Made by a program: the position numbers and the translations under genes
Part shown: positions 30,101 to 39,265 of the stretch, one piece after another
Layout: every line of letters starts with the position of its first letter
Numbering within the stretch: position 1 is the first letter of the stretch
The notes under the pieces: model-generated
Databases searched by the model: none
The model's input: only the letters and a program-made list of their open reading frames with translations
Told to the model about the DNA's origin: nothing
Source: Balamuthia mandrillaris
Taxonomy: Eukaryota > Discosea > Longamoebia > Balamuthiidae
Direction: 5' to 3'
Assembly: GCA_031835245.1 (NCBI GenBank)
Contig: JAVKOQ010000429.1
Coordinates: 1 to 39,265, forward strand
DNA length: 39,265 bases

Positions 30101-33100
30101 TGGCTGAGCAGGAGACAGAGCACACGTCCATCAGAGAAGGACGTGCTCAAATTTTGTACTCGCACGCCATGCGGAGCGCACACGGCTTTACACCATCTCA
30201 GTAACGCACCAAGAAGAGGACTGTCAACGAATTGAATGGTCGCATCATCTTCATCCAAGCTCTCTTCTTCACCATCCATCTTCTTCATTGACCTTGTTCC
30301 ATCTTCAGCTCTACTTCGAAGACGGGAAAGTTGTCTGTGAATGGCTTCCAGGCGAATCGTTTCGTTGTGGAGGGTGGTCACGTCTACCAAGGAAGGAACG
30401 TGGCAGTTCATGATCATATCCCACAAAACGTACAGTATCTGAACCTCTTTGCCATCCACGATGTGCTTTGCCAATGCAGCAGTTGAAGCATTGTTGCTAG
30501 TAGCAGTTTGTGATGAAAGCTTCCACTCATCCCAAAAGGTCAATGCAAGCTTCACGTTGTAAATCTTTTGCAGACGTGATATAGCTGGCATACGCAATTG
30601 CTGCAAAAGACAAAGTGAGAAAAGAGCACAGAAAACGTCAAAGAATAGCGGGAAGGAAGAAGTGCCTTCAAAAGACAAGATTGGCCAGTTAGAAATTCCA
30701 ACACTTTGCAGAGACGAGCACCATCCCTAACGTCCTCGAATACATCGTTTACAGGGAAGAATGGATATTCTGCGATAGCTTCTTGAATGTAGGCAACGGT
30801 ATAGCCTGGCACTACATGCGACAAATGCTTCACGACGTCGCCTTCACCGCTAAGATATTGCGAAAACGTACGTAGCACTGTCTTGCTATCTTTGATGGCT
30901 GAATCCTGATTGAATATGAACGAGTTACACTTCTTGTAATTGAAAAAGAACTACAAGAGAGAAGAATAAAAAAGAGCAAGTATAAACAGGAGAGAGAGAG
31001 AGAGAGAGAGAGAGAGCGGGAGAGCAAACCGGCAAAAAGAGACAAGGATCGCCAGGCAAGAGGCGTTGAGTCTTGGCTGCATCCAAAAACCAGACCAGTA
31101 AAATAAAGTTACGGAGAATGGTCCTCCTTTTGGTATCCTCTGAAGTGGGGCCATGTGTTGAACCTCCAAGAAATCGCTGAGAGGATGAAAGCAACATCAA
31201 CAACTGAAAATAAAAATTGTAGTATAAAAAGCAATGGTAACGCACTTCCAAAATAAACTTGGATAGGTCATCGCTTGCAAACGTGGTGTCAAACATAGCC
31301 TCGAAAGCCAGTTGTAGCCACACGGAGCTATAACATCCCAACAGGTTTAGAATGCTCTGCCGGATGCCCATATCTTGGTACAAGTCTTTCTCTTGCTGTA
31401 CCTTTATTTCTCCACGTTCTACCACCTTTTCATCAAACAGTTAGAAACAACAACAAACAAACAAACCTAAAAAGAATTAACCTCTGTGATGGCAGCTCTA
31501 ATGGCCTTAGAAGCGGTAGAGTTGAAAAGGGAGCGAGCACTCTGTCGGCACAACGTCCTTCTACGCTCTTCAGTGAGGGTGGCCGAATGCGACAGAACGA
31601 AATTGAGCCATTTGCAGAGGGTGCGCATCTGTTTGTCAAGACCGCCACTGGAGGCTACTGTAGTAATGGCAGCAGATGATGTCGATGATGACGTTGACGC
31701 TTCTTTTTCTTTTTGTTTGGTAGCTTGTTGTTTTTGCACAACCTCCAAACGTTTTTCTTTCCTGCGAGAAAGGTCTCTCTCAGGTTTCTTAGAAGAAGAG
31801 GACGATGAGGCAGAAGATGATGAAGAAGAAGCGGAAGGACCAGAGCTAATTGAAGGTTTCAGTCGCTTCGCAGCTTTGTCGGGACGTGTCACGCTAGCAG
31901 CTGGCGGAACATTGACAGCAGCAGAGATGCTCCTTCTATCTTTGCTTGATGCGATAAGAGTTGGCCGACTCGCAGTATTCAACTTATTGGTCTGTGTTTT
32001 GCGAAAGACTTTCGTCTACAAGGAGATGAGTTGCTAGTGATCCAATGAGGAAAGAAAAACAAAAGAACAAGCAGAAGAAGAAACCAAAACAATTACCTCG
32101 CTCATTGGAGTTTCCAACAAGTTCTGAGCAGAGGAAGACACCGGACGAAGCGGCGTTCGCGTTGACAGTGAAGTCGCAGGCTTTCCCTCCTTGCTCTTCG
32201 TCCGGGTTGCCAACTGCGGTCTGGTCTTAGTGGTGGATGTGCTATTCACAGGCTGAATAGTATTGTTGTCATCCATTTGTTGATGGTTGCTGTACTGTTG
32301 GGCCAACGGAGTGAAGCATTGCGTGCCGTTATTGCTTGTCACGAATATCGGAGCAGGAAGACGCTGCACGAAATAGAAGCGAGAAGCAGAGCAGAGAAGA
32401 GACAAAAATTGTCTTTGTTAGCCATCTTCCTCCCAAAAAATATACTCCCTTTATCATCTTACCCGCTTGGTGAGCTTCTCCACAGCACAACCGTAGAGCA
32501 TGACTTTAAGGTGATGGCGTCCCCACCGAAACTGAAGGGCAGCCCTGCAGTTGCCATACTCCACAGGCGACCAGTCCACCCGGATGGCCTTCGCGGAGAG
32601 TGGCGGCACCACCAGGCTGCTCTCCTTGTTGCTGGCCTCCATCACGGTGAAGCCCTGCTCCGTGGCCAGCTTCTCGGCGACCAGCGTTTGCGTGAGCACC
32701 GTGGGGTTTTCCAGCTTGAGGGTGAGCGACTTCTTGCCGCCGACGCGCACCTGGCCAAACTGGAGCCATGGCACCGCGGCAAACTTCTTCAGCACAAGAG
32801 TGGGTGTCTCGTCCGTTGCATTTTGCTGGGTATTGTGGTCCTCAAAGTCGATCACCTGGAGGTGATCGGCAGCGGTAGAAGAAGAAGAGCAAAAAAGATT
32901 TTGTGGTTTAAGAGTTGGTATGTAGGCAGGATCCATGCTAGCCATCAACGCAGAGGGGGTTTCTGGGTTCACATTTTCTTTCCCAAGCTCCTCTGTTATA
33001 TAAACCCAAAGAAAAAAAAAAGACAAGAAAAGTTTAGCGACAAGCAAAGAAGCTAAAGGCGGAAAGTAGAAAAGGATTTGGATCTCCACGTTACGAACCC

Positions 33101-33102
33101 AT
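24114..33102 (-). CDS. ASPM: ASPM (abnormal spindle) homologue with about 67 IQ motifs
   Basis: Modelled exons 33102-33099, 32992-32463, 32363-32097, 32015-31482, 31425-31246, 31203-31030, 30905-30666, 30600-29862, 29757-25091 and 25034-24114 give about 2,751 aa in ASPM order. An N-terminal ASH domain spans about residues 60-175 (FGQVRVGGKKSLTLKLENPT). A Ser/Lys-rich linker follows, then KWLNFVLSH. The CH region includes FSQYLSGEGDVVKHL, RMPAISRLQKIYNVKLAL and FSDGRVLCLLLSHYAP. TVPDEKVVALFLAHIGKY leads into about 67 IQ-like units, one every 23 residues or so (about 905-2445). A C-terminal armadillo-like domain ends it (IPVLFDVMHNYCNRSKPHL). ASPM acts at spindle poles and microtubule minus ends; its IQ motifs bind calmodulin. 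The first coding exon is only ATG plus one base, chosen because it restores the frame; an upstream in-frame ATG near 33235 is an alternative. Two E2F-like sites lie upstream. Confidence 0.93.
25091..29757 (-). repeat. Intronless IQ-motif array (ASPM exon 9)
   Basis: One 4.67-kb exon encodes about 67 tandem units of roughly 69 bp, each with an (I/L/V)Q(S/A)xx(R) core. Units are diverged at DNA level. The plus-strand open frames across this region are shadows of the array. Confidence 0.9.
30983..31017 (-). repeat. (GA)n run in ASPM intron 6
   Basis: GA on plus, CT on the sense strand, between the exon ending at 31030 and the exon starting at 30905. Confidence 0.85.
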
Positions 33103-33411
33103 CTCTTCCTTTGAGGTTTGGAAGCCACTCTCACTTTCTCTCACTTTCTCTCTCTCTCTTGTCGACAAGCAGACGGGGCGTTTCTTTGGAGCAACAAAAA
33201 TGGCGGGAAAATTTTGGCGGGAAACGGGCCACATCTCTCTTATCTTGGCTCGTCTCCTCGCTCGTTGTCCATGAAGAACCAAACAAAAAAGAATGGGAGC
33301 GAGCTGCAGGAAGCTTCAGCCCTTGGTCACGAGGACCAGCTTGGTTTGTTCTGACCTTAGCGGATGTTCTTTACAATTTTTTTAACTCAAAAAGAAAAGA
33401 AAACAACAACG
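33103..33411 (-). promoter_or_regulatory. ASPM upstream region with paired E2F-like sites
   Basis: AATGGCGGGAAAA at 33199-33211 and TTTTGGCGGGAAA at 33212-33224 lie back to back about 100 bp upstream of the ASPM ATG. GTCGAC lies at 33161-33166, next to CT-rich DNA at 33128-33160. The DEX1-like stop is at 33412, so this 309-bp spacer holds both the DEX1 3' end and the ASPM promoter. No other gene is seen. Confidence 0.6.
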
Positions 33412-36400
33412 TTAGCTTTGCTCTCGCAAACTCTTGGTTTGGCGAATGGGTAATGGCGTCTTGAGTTCATGCAGGAGCAACAACACTGCGGCACTCACAA
33501 CAAAAGGAACAACTATCACCCACTTTTTTTGTTTTAAGACACCAAGTTAGTTTTGTTTGAAGCTCATGGTTGCTCTCTTTTAAAACAAAACGAACCTTCA
33601 TCATTTTGGTGAAGTGGGCGTTGCAGCTGACGGCAATGCTGTCTTCCATGACTTGACCCAACTCGTTGGTCACCACCACAGAGACGGAGGCGTGATGCAG
33701 CACAAAGTTGGGGCAGGGAAGCCACACTGAGTATTCTCCAGGCTCGCTATACTCAGCCTTTAATACCCTTTGTCCTCTCAAATAGAACTGTTGTTGTGGA
33801 GAGAGAGCGAGAGAGATTAGAAGAGAAGAGAGGCAGAGGAATTGGTGATGGCTGACGTACATCAGCTTTGTAGCGAACGTTCTCAGCGCGTTCTCGACGC
33901 AAGCGGTTATCCACGATGGCAAAGTTAAGCAAGAAGGAATCTCCAGAGACGTCCCGATGGCCATGCTCATCGATGTATACTCCGTGCCACTCATAAGCAG
34001 CAATTGACCGCGTATCAGAGTTCCTATTGTTGTTGAAAAAGAAAAGGAGCATAAGATTAGTGCACAACGCACAACAATAAGTGAGCAAGTGGTTGAAACC
34101 ATGTCTTCAACGGATGATAGGTAGCAGAAATGCCCAGACAAAAGACGTTTCCGTTCTTTCCTGCGACAAGCAACTCCAGCCGTCCATTTCCAGTAAGGTC
34201 ATTAGCCAACACCATTCCATACCTACAATTGTGGTTCCTCCTGTAAGTACTCATAGAGGAGCTTCTTGTCTATTTTCTTCCTCTTAACGTAAACGTACGA
34301 GTATTCTCCGAGATCGACATGATCGACACATCCCGACACCCCGTCGATGATGTAGAGGTAGCCATTGCTCGAAGTGACCACGATATGCATTCTTTCAGGG
34401 GCGCTGCCAGCTCCAGAAGTCAATGGCAGCAATAGAGGCTTGGCGTAAGTTCTTCCTTCCACTAATATCGGGAAATTGGGCAAGAGAGATCCCGTATCTC
34501 CCGCACTGTAATGGTTGTAGGAGAAATGGAAGAAACAGAAAGCACATAAAAAGAAATGGAAGAAAAGGCGTGTCAGAACAATAAATAAGAACGAAAGGAA
34601 TCCAAAGGAAGAACGAACAATGCCCAAATCTGGCCAGCATCAGAGGTTAGAACAACATCCAAGACCCCATTTCCATCAACATCTGCCAAAGAAGGAGGCT
34701 ATTGGCAATTTGGCATCGAGATAGATATAAAGTAAAGTTAGAATAAAGCAATAGTCTGTTTTAACATAAATTGTGTTAGAAGAACACGCACCTGGTTTGC
34801 AATGCCAAAGAACCTATTCTCCCACAGTTCAGTTCCAAACGTATCGAAGCACGCAATGTTAGAGTTTATATCTGTGGCAATAAGTTCTGTAGAACACGAT
34901 TAAAAGAAGCCAACGAAAATGTTACTCTTTCGGTTTTGATATGTTTGAGACTGTGATTACATACCCAAACGACCATCTCCGTTGACATCTTCTACCACAA
35001 CCTGAGAATAAATAGAGTCCATCATTTGGGGGAATCCATCAAAGTTGAGTTCTCCTAAATATAATATCGATTAGTTGACAAGTTTCGAAGAGAGAACCAA
35101 GAGGAGAAAAGCGGTTAGAGCGAAAACGAACCCCTATGATTGATAACATAAATAAAACCAACGGCGGTACCAACTATAATGTCCAAATTCCCATCCCCGT
35201 CCAGATCAGCCACAGTAGGAGGAGCATAAATATGAGCTCTATAAAGAGTGTGATCGGTGGTTAAGTCCAATGCTATCACGACAAGACGCGAGTGAGAAAG
35301 CGGTGAGATGAGAAACAACAACAGAAAATATCGTGATTAACGTACGAACTGCCCACTTGATCGAACGAGCTTGTAAGTCGAAGACGACAATGCCACCGGC
35401 AACATACTTAGCAATGCTGACATCAGTTCCCAATGTTGCTAACTTCTGAGGATCGCTGTACTCCTCGCTATTGAGGATGAAATGTTCAGTTAATAATACA
35501 AAAGACAAAGGTAAAAAGGACTCCTTAACTGCATACCTATCAAAAAAGTAAGAAACAGATACGATGAGCTCTGGAGCACCGTCACCATCGATATCAGCGA
35601 TAACAGGGGTTGCCAAGATATGGGCATCAACGTAAAGGAAGGCCGGGTCGTCTTGTCTCTGCTTTAGGTGCTTGTTATACTGAGGTGAAAAAAGCGGATC
35701 ACGCTCGTAACTCACAGACTCCACATACGACCGCGGTGTATTTGTTGTCAAAAACAGCTGTTTGTGTACGGCAATGAAAGGAATAAATGGTGAGGAAAAT
35801 AACATATGGAAGAAGCATGAAGAGAATACCTGAAGACTTTCCACTCCTTCAGGAGGCAGCCAACCCTCCATTCCCTGCCAAATAGCATCTTTGCCCATCT
35901 CCACAAATTGTTCCTCATCCTCCTCTGCTTCCGGCTCCCTGAACAGGAGCTTTCGTCCAGCGGTATTGGTGGGCGTTGCCACGCCAGAAGGAGAGGGTGG
36001 TTGCCACTCCTTGGCCGACTGTCCGTGCAAAGCGAATGTGGCGGCCATGTCCTTGCCTTCTAATCCCTGGTACCAGTCCCTTCTTACCCGTAGCTCCGGC
36101 ACTTTCAGAGTTTCCCCAGCAACAGGGATGCCATTCTGTCGAATGAACACTATTTCTGCGTTGCTAGTCGTCACCACTATCTCTGCTTGTCCATCTGTAC
36201 AACGTAATGAGAAAAGATGTCTTCTTTTTGTTTGTTATATCTTGTTTTCTTCCTCTGTCCTCATTTCTATTTTGTTGTATGCTTACTCTTTGTTAACGCC
36301 TCACTCTCTCCTCCTCTCTCCTCTTTCCTCTCTCTCTCTCTCTCTCTCTCGCTCTCTCTCTCTCACTCTCTCTCTCGCTCTCTCTCTCACGTACCTCCAT

Positions 36401-37126
36401 TCCTATCAAAGAGAAGAGGGCTAGCTTGAAAGTTAGACTTGGCAAAGGCAAAAGGAAAGCCTGCAAAAGGAAGAACAGAAGGTGAGAAGACCCGTTCCGA
36501 ACCAGAAAAACAGAAAAAGAACAAGAACAAGAAAACAGGTGGAGAAGAGGAAGAGGAGGTCACCTGCTGCTTTCGTGCCATCTGCTCCCTTTATCACTTC
36601 CACGTAGTGATCGGCTGTTGCTATCACTATTTCTTGCTCTCCATCACTTAAAAAGAGCAAAGGGTTATTGAAGAAGCAAGCAACAAGCAGCAAGAATGAA
36701 GGGAGAATAGAAGCAAAGAAGCAAAGAAGCAAGGAGGAGGGCAATACTTTTGAAGGTCGTGTATCAAGGGAGAGGCATAGATGGCTGACCCCAACTTTGA
36801 TTGCCAAATCAGATCCACGTCGACAAAACACCGCTCTGAGGAGAGTGCCTTTGTGCTGCTACAAAGTTTGCGCGAAATAAAAAGCATCAGATGAAGAACG
36901 AATGTTAGTTCTCTTTGGTCATAACAACAGAATAAAAAAGAAGAAGTTACAAAAGAATGTCTTCCGGTTGGACTGCCTCCTTTCCTCTCCATTTGTTGTT
37001 GAGGTCTGTTGGTCGTTGCCCATCCACCACCCCCACCAAACTCGCTGCCAGAGCCACCACCACCAGCAGAAGGGGTGCGACACTCCCCTGGCAACACCTG
37101 GCTGGCCGAAGAAGAAGAAGGCGCAT
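33412..37126 (-). CDS. DEX1: DEX1-like FG-GAP repeat type I membrane protein
   Basis: Sixteen modelled exons give about 781 aa: 37126-36951, 36858-36748, 36646-36564, 36460-36395, 36194-35830, 35757-35537, 35467-35346, 35272-35132, 35054-34965, 34886-34792, 34698-34619, 34505-34299, 34222-34100, 34023-33861, 33787-33596, 33522-33412. An N-terminal signal peptide lies at about residues 1-37 ([18 protein letters not shown]). FG-GAP/VCBS-type units with DxDGDG calcium loops follow: [53 protein letters not shown] and [18 protein letters not shown]. One C-terminal helix ([17 protein letters not shown]) precedes a short basic tail. Block order matches plant DEFECTIVE IN EXINE FORMATION 1, including NKW..K at the start and [16 protein letters not shown]. 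In plants it is a membrane protein needed for pollen wall patterning; here the ligand is unknown. DxDGDG loops suggest calcium-dependent, integrin-alpha-like propeller folding (inference). Confidence 0.85.
36195..36394 (-). repeat. DEX1-like intron 4 with (CT)n on plus (GA on the sense strand)
   Basis: CTCTCT runs at about 36330-36388 interrupted by CTCGCT and CTCACT. Polarity is opposite to most intron repeats in the window. Confidence 0.8.
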
Positions 37127-37454
37127 GGGTTTGTGGCGAGCAGCAGCCGAGTGTGGCAAAAAATCTGAGCTTTTTTCTTTTTTTTTTTTTTGAAGACATG
37201 AGAGTGCAAGAAGGAGAGGAGAGAGGAGAAGAGATTCATCAAGCACGAAATTTCGATAATGTCTTTATAGTCGATAATTTTTTCCTAATTTTTCGATAAT
37301 TATTGAAAATTTGAAATATAATGAACGGTATTCCCGCGACGACACGAAACGAAAAGAGAGAAAGAAGAAAGAAAGGAATAAAAAATATTTTAAAAAAAAA
37401 GGAACGAATCCCTCCGGAGCTGTTCAGCCTGTTCTGCCTCTTAATCAATCTGCC
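37127..37454. promoter_or_regulatory. Divergent promoter of DEX1-like and RPF2 genes with three TCGATAAT words
   Basis: TCGATAAT occurs at 37253-37260, 37271-37278 and 37293-37300. GTCGAC is absent from this spacer, but the middle copy reads GTCGATAAT, one base from the GTCGAC core. TTCCCGCG at 37331-37338 is a weak E2F-like core. No gene is seen. Confidence 0.5.
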
Positions 37455-38978
37455 ATGAGTTCGTCGGGCGCTTCCATCGCTGCTACCAAAAAAAAGACAC
37501 AGAAAAAGCAGATCGAGCGCGCTTTGAAGAAGCGAGAGCCTAAAGTCCACGAGAACGTCAAATCGGCCCTCTTCCTCAAAGGCCCCAAAACAAGCCAAAT
37601 CATAACTGATTTGCTCAACGATTTGGTACCACCACACTTTCGTTTCCCCGATTCTCTCTCTCTGTCTCACACATACACTCAACAAACAATCAAAAGTGGC
37701 TACTCAAAAAACCGAATGGAGTGAAGTTCAGTCGACACAACGCCGTAAGGCCGTTTGAGGATGAGACCTCCTTTGAGTTCTTTTCTCAAAAGAACGACTG
37801 CAGTCTCTTTGCCTATGGCAGTCACTCCAAAAAGCGTCCGCACAACCTTGTCCTGGGAAGGTTCTTTGACCACCACATTCTTGACATGGTGGAGCTTGGA
37901 GTTGAGAACTTTAAATCCATGAAAAGCTTTCATCAGGTTTTAATTCTTTCTTTTGTTCTCTTTCTTCATATTTCTTTTCATTCTCGTTTTCCCCCTTTAT
38001 TTTTGTTTCGTTCCTCCCTCTCTCCCTCTCTCCCTCTCTCCCTCCTTCTCTCACTCTCTCTGTCCTTATTTCAATTCCTTTTCCTTTATACTATTCTTAT
38101 CCTTTATACTATTCTTTCACAACAGAGCAAATATGAAGCGGCTATGGGTTCCAAGCCATGCTTCATTTTCAGAGGAAGCGACTTTGAGTTCAAAGAGGAG
38201 TATAGAACGCTAAGCAATCTTTTGTTGGGTACTTTTTTTTCCTGTCTCCTTGTTATTCTTTTGCTTCTTGTTCTTCTCGTCTTCCTCTTTTTTCCTTTTT
38301 TTTTTTCGTTTGTTGGAACTCACCTTCATGTTGTGTCAAAAGACTTTTTCAGAGGGACCGTCTATGATATGGTCAACTTGGCCGGTTTGGATCACGTCAT
38401 CATCTGCACTGCTGCAGACAATAAGGTTTACTTCCGGCATTACTCCATTGTGTTGAAACGAACAGAAACAAAGGTTTACTGTCTCTATCTCTCCAAACAT
38501 TTTTCTCCTTAGCTTACTCTTTAAATAACGGAATAGTTGCCAAGGGTAGAACTAGTGGAAGTAGGACCATCTATGGATTTTACCGTTCGTAGAACTAAGC
38601 TTGCATCACGTGATTTGATGAAGCAAGGTTGCTTTCTATCTTTCCTCGGGAACAACATTTTTCATGAACTCACTTTGCTTTTTTTCTATTTGTTGTTGTT
38701 TGTACATTTTAGCACTGAAAGTTCCAAAAGAGGCAAAACCGACCAAAGAGAAGAATGTCTCAACAAATGTTTATGGCAAGCTTATTCGTGTGCACAAAGG
38801 ACGACAGGATTTTGGATCCATTCAAACGCGCAAGATGAAAGGCCTCAAGCGAGCCAGAGCCCAATCTGTTTCCTCCACCTCTGGTGAAGGAGATGCACAA
38901 ACCTCCCAACAACAATTATCCAACAACAACACTAACGCTCTGGAACAACCAAAAGCCACAAAGAGGGTTAAAGTCTAA
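37455..38978 (+). CDS. RPF2: Ribosome production factor 2 (Brix domain)
   Basis: Six modelled exons (37455-37625, 37697-37936, 38126-38228, 38343-38473, 38537-38627, 38713-38978) give 333 aa, close to the usual 300-340. Brix-family blocks run in RPF2 order: LKKPNGVKFSRHNAVRPFED, NDCSLFAYGSHSKKRPHNLV, GRFFDHHILDMVELGVENF, FRGSDFEFKEEYRTLSNLLL, GLDHVIICTA, PRVELVEVGPSMDFTVRRT and the C-terminal QTRKMKGLKRAR. RPF2 works with RRS1 in the nucleolus to load 5S RNP (5S rRNA, uL18, uL5) onto pre-60S particles. The N-terminus is basic (KKKTQKKQIERALKKREPKV) and the last 50 residues are low-complexity Ser/Gln/Asn with a basic end (KATKRVKV). It diverges from the DEX1-like gene. Confidence 0.95.
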
Positions 38979-39265
38979 GGAGGAGGAGGAGAAGGAGTCA
39001 CATGTTCCATCTTATTTTCTCTTTGCCCATCTGATCTTTTCTCAAAAACTTTTTCATTCCCCTCATTTTATATTTTGCTTTCATCCCATGCCTACACAAG
39101 AACTACAACACGTTGAAGGATAAGTGAGAGTTATGTGCATAACTAAGGGTGATTGCGAGTTACAGGCAACCAACAAAGTACAAGTGTGCTTTACAACACA
39201 TAGCCTCTCAGTCCTTTGGACATCAATGAGTGTGTTGGTTGAATCCAACCTTAGAAATAAAAGAG
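38979..39265 (+). other. RPF2 3' flank
   Basis: No gene recognised. AATAAA lies at 39256-39261, 277 nt after the stop, so it may belong to RPF2 or to a gene beyond the window. A short stem, GGTTG...CAACC, precedes it at about 39236-39250. Confidence 0.35.

Noticed and set aside
36819..36824. GTCGAC at 36819 and 37731
   Set aside because: Both lie inside coding exons (DEX1-like FVDVD and RPF2 VKFSRHN), so they are not evidence for the promoter motif.
39180..39265. Right-end sequence considered as a tRNA or snoRNA
   Set aside because: No cloverleaf, no GGTTCRANNCC T-arm and no clear C/D or H/ACA boxes; only a 5-bp stem is visible.

Overview
The window looks like gene-dense nuclear DNA from a free-living protist. 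Thirteen protein genes, 12 of them broken by short introns, are packed head-to-head and tail-to-tail. The gene content (ASPM with an IQ array, RME-8, MCMBP, RAB24-type Rab, DEX1, BRD8, mitochondrial bL9 and complex I proteins) and the (CT)n-loaded introns fit an amoebozoan or a similar unicellular eukaryote. I cannot name the species. No bacterial, organellar, rRNA, tRNA or CRISPR features were seen. Gene identities come from reading spliced translations against remembered family sequences. Splice sites were chosen by hand so that reading frame, GT/AG and homology all agree; nothing was computed or searched.

Layout. 92-1204 (-) is the 5' part of a BRD8-like NuA4/TIP60 subunit that runs off the left edge. 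1466-2543 (+) is an orphan four-helix membrane protein. 2748-5122 (-) is MCMBP. 5848-14132 (+) is a 23-exon RME-8/DNAJC13-like scaffold with no J domain. 14243-15075 (-) is a small NDUFA11/Tim17-family protein. 15480-16539 (+) is an SH3 plus coiled-coil protein. 16640-17610 is a GC-rich block of diverged repeats and a 46/38-bp minisatellite. 17756-18178 (+) is an intronless two-zinc-finger orphan. 18226-19226 (-) is ribulose-5-phosphate 3-epimerase. 19510-21233 (+) is a KCMF1/Di19-like protein without a ZZ finger. 21412-22529 (-) is mitochondrial bL9 with its presequence exons. 22816-24003 (+) is a RAB24-like GTPase. 24114-33102 (-) is ASPM with about 67 IQ units. 33412-37126 (-) is a DEX1-like FG-GAP membrane protein. 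37455-38978 (+) is RPF2.

Regulation. Most divergent intergenic spacers carry copies of the palindrome GTCGAC, clustered four to six at a time in three of them. The two cell-division genes, MCMBP and ASPM, share an identical E2F-like 13-mer (TTTTGGCGGGAAA) about 90-110 bp upstream of their start codons. The modelled 5' splice sites favour GTACGT over GTAAGT. Intron microsatellites are mostly pyrimidine-rich on the sense strand.

The genes do not form one pathway. They are a housekeeping mixture: replication and mitosis, endosomal trafficking, ribosome biogenesis, mitochondrial function, pentose phosphate and chromatin. The most unusual items are the J-less RME-8 relative, the shared promoter palindrome, the shared E2F-like site, and the GC-rich minisatellite beside an intronless zinc-finger orphan.
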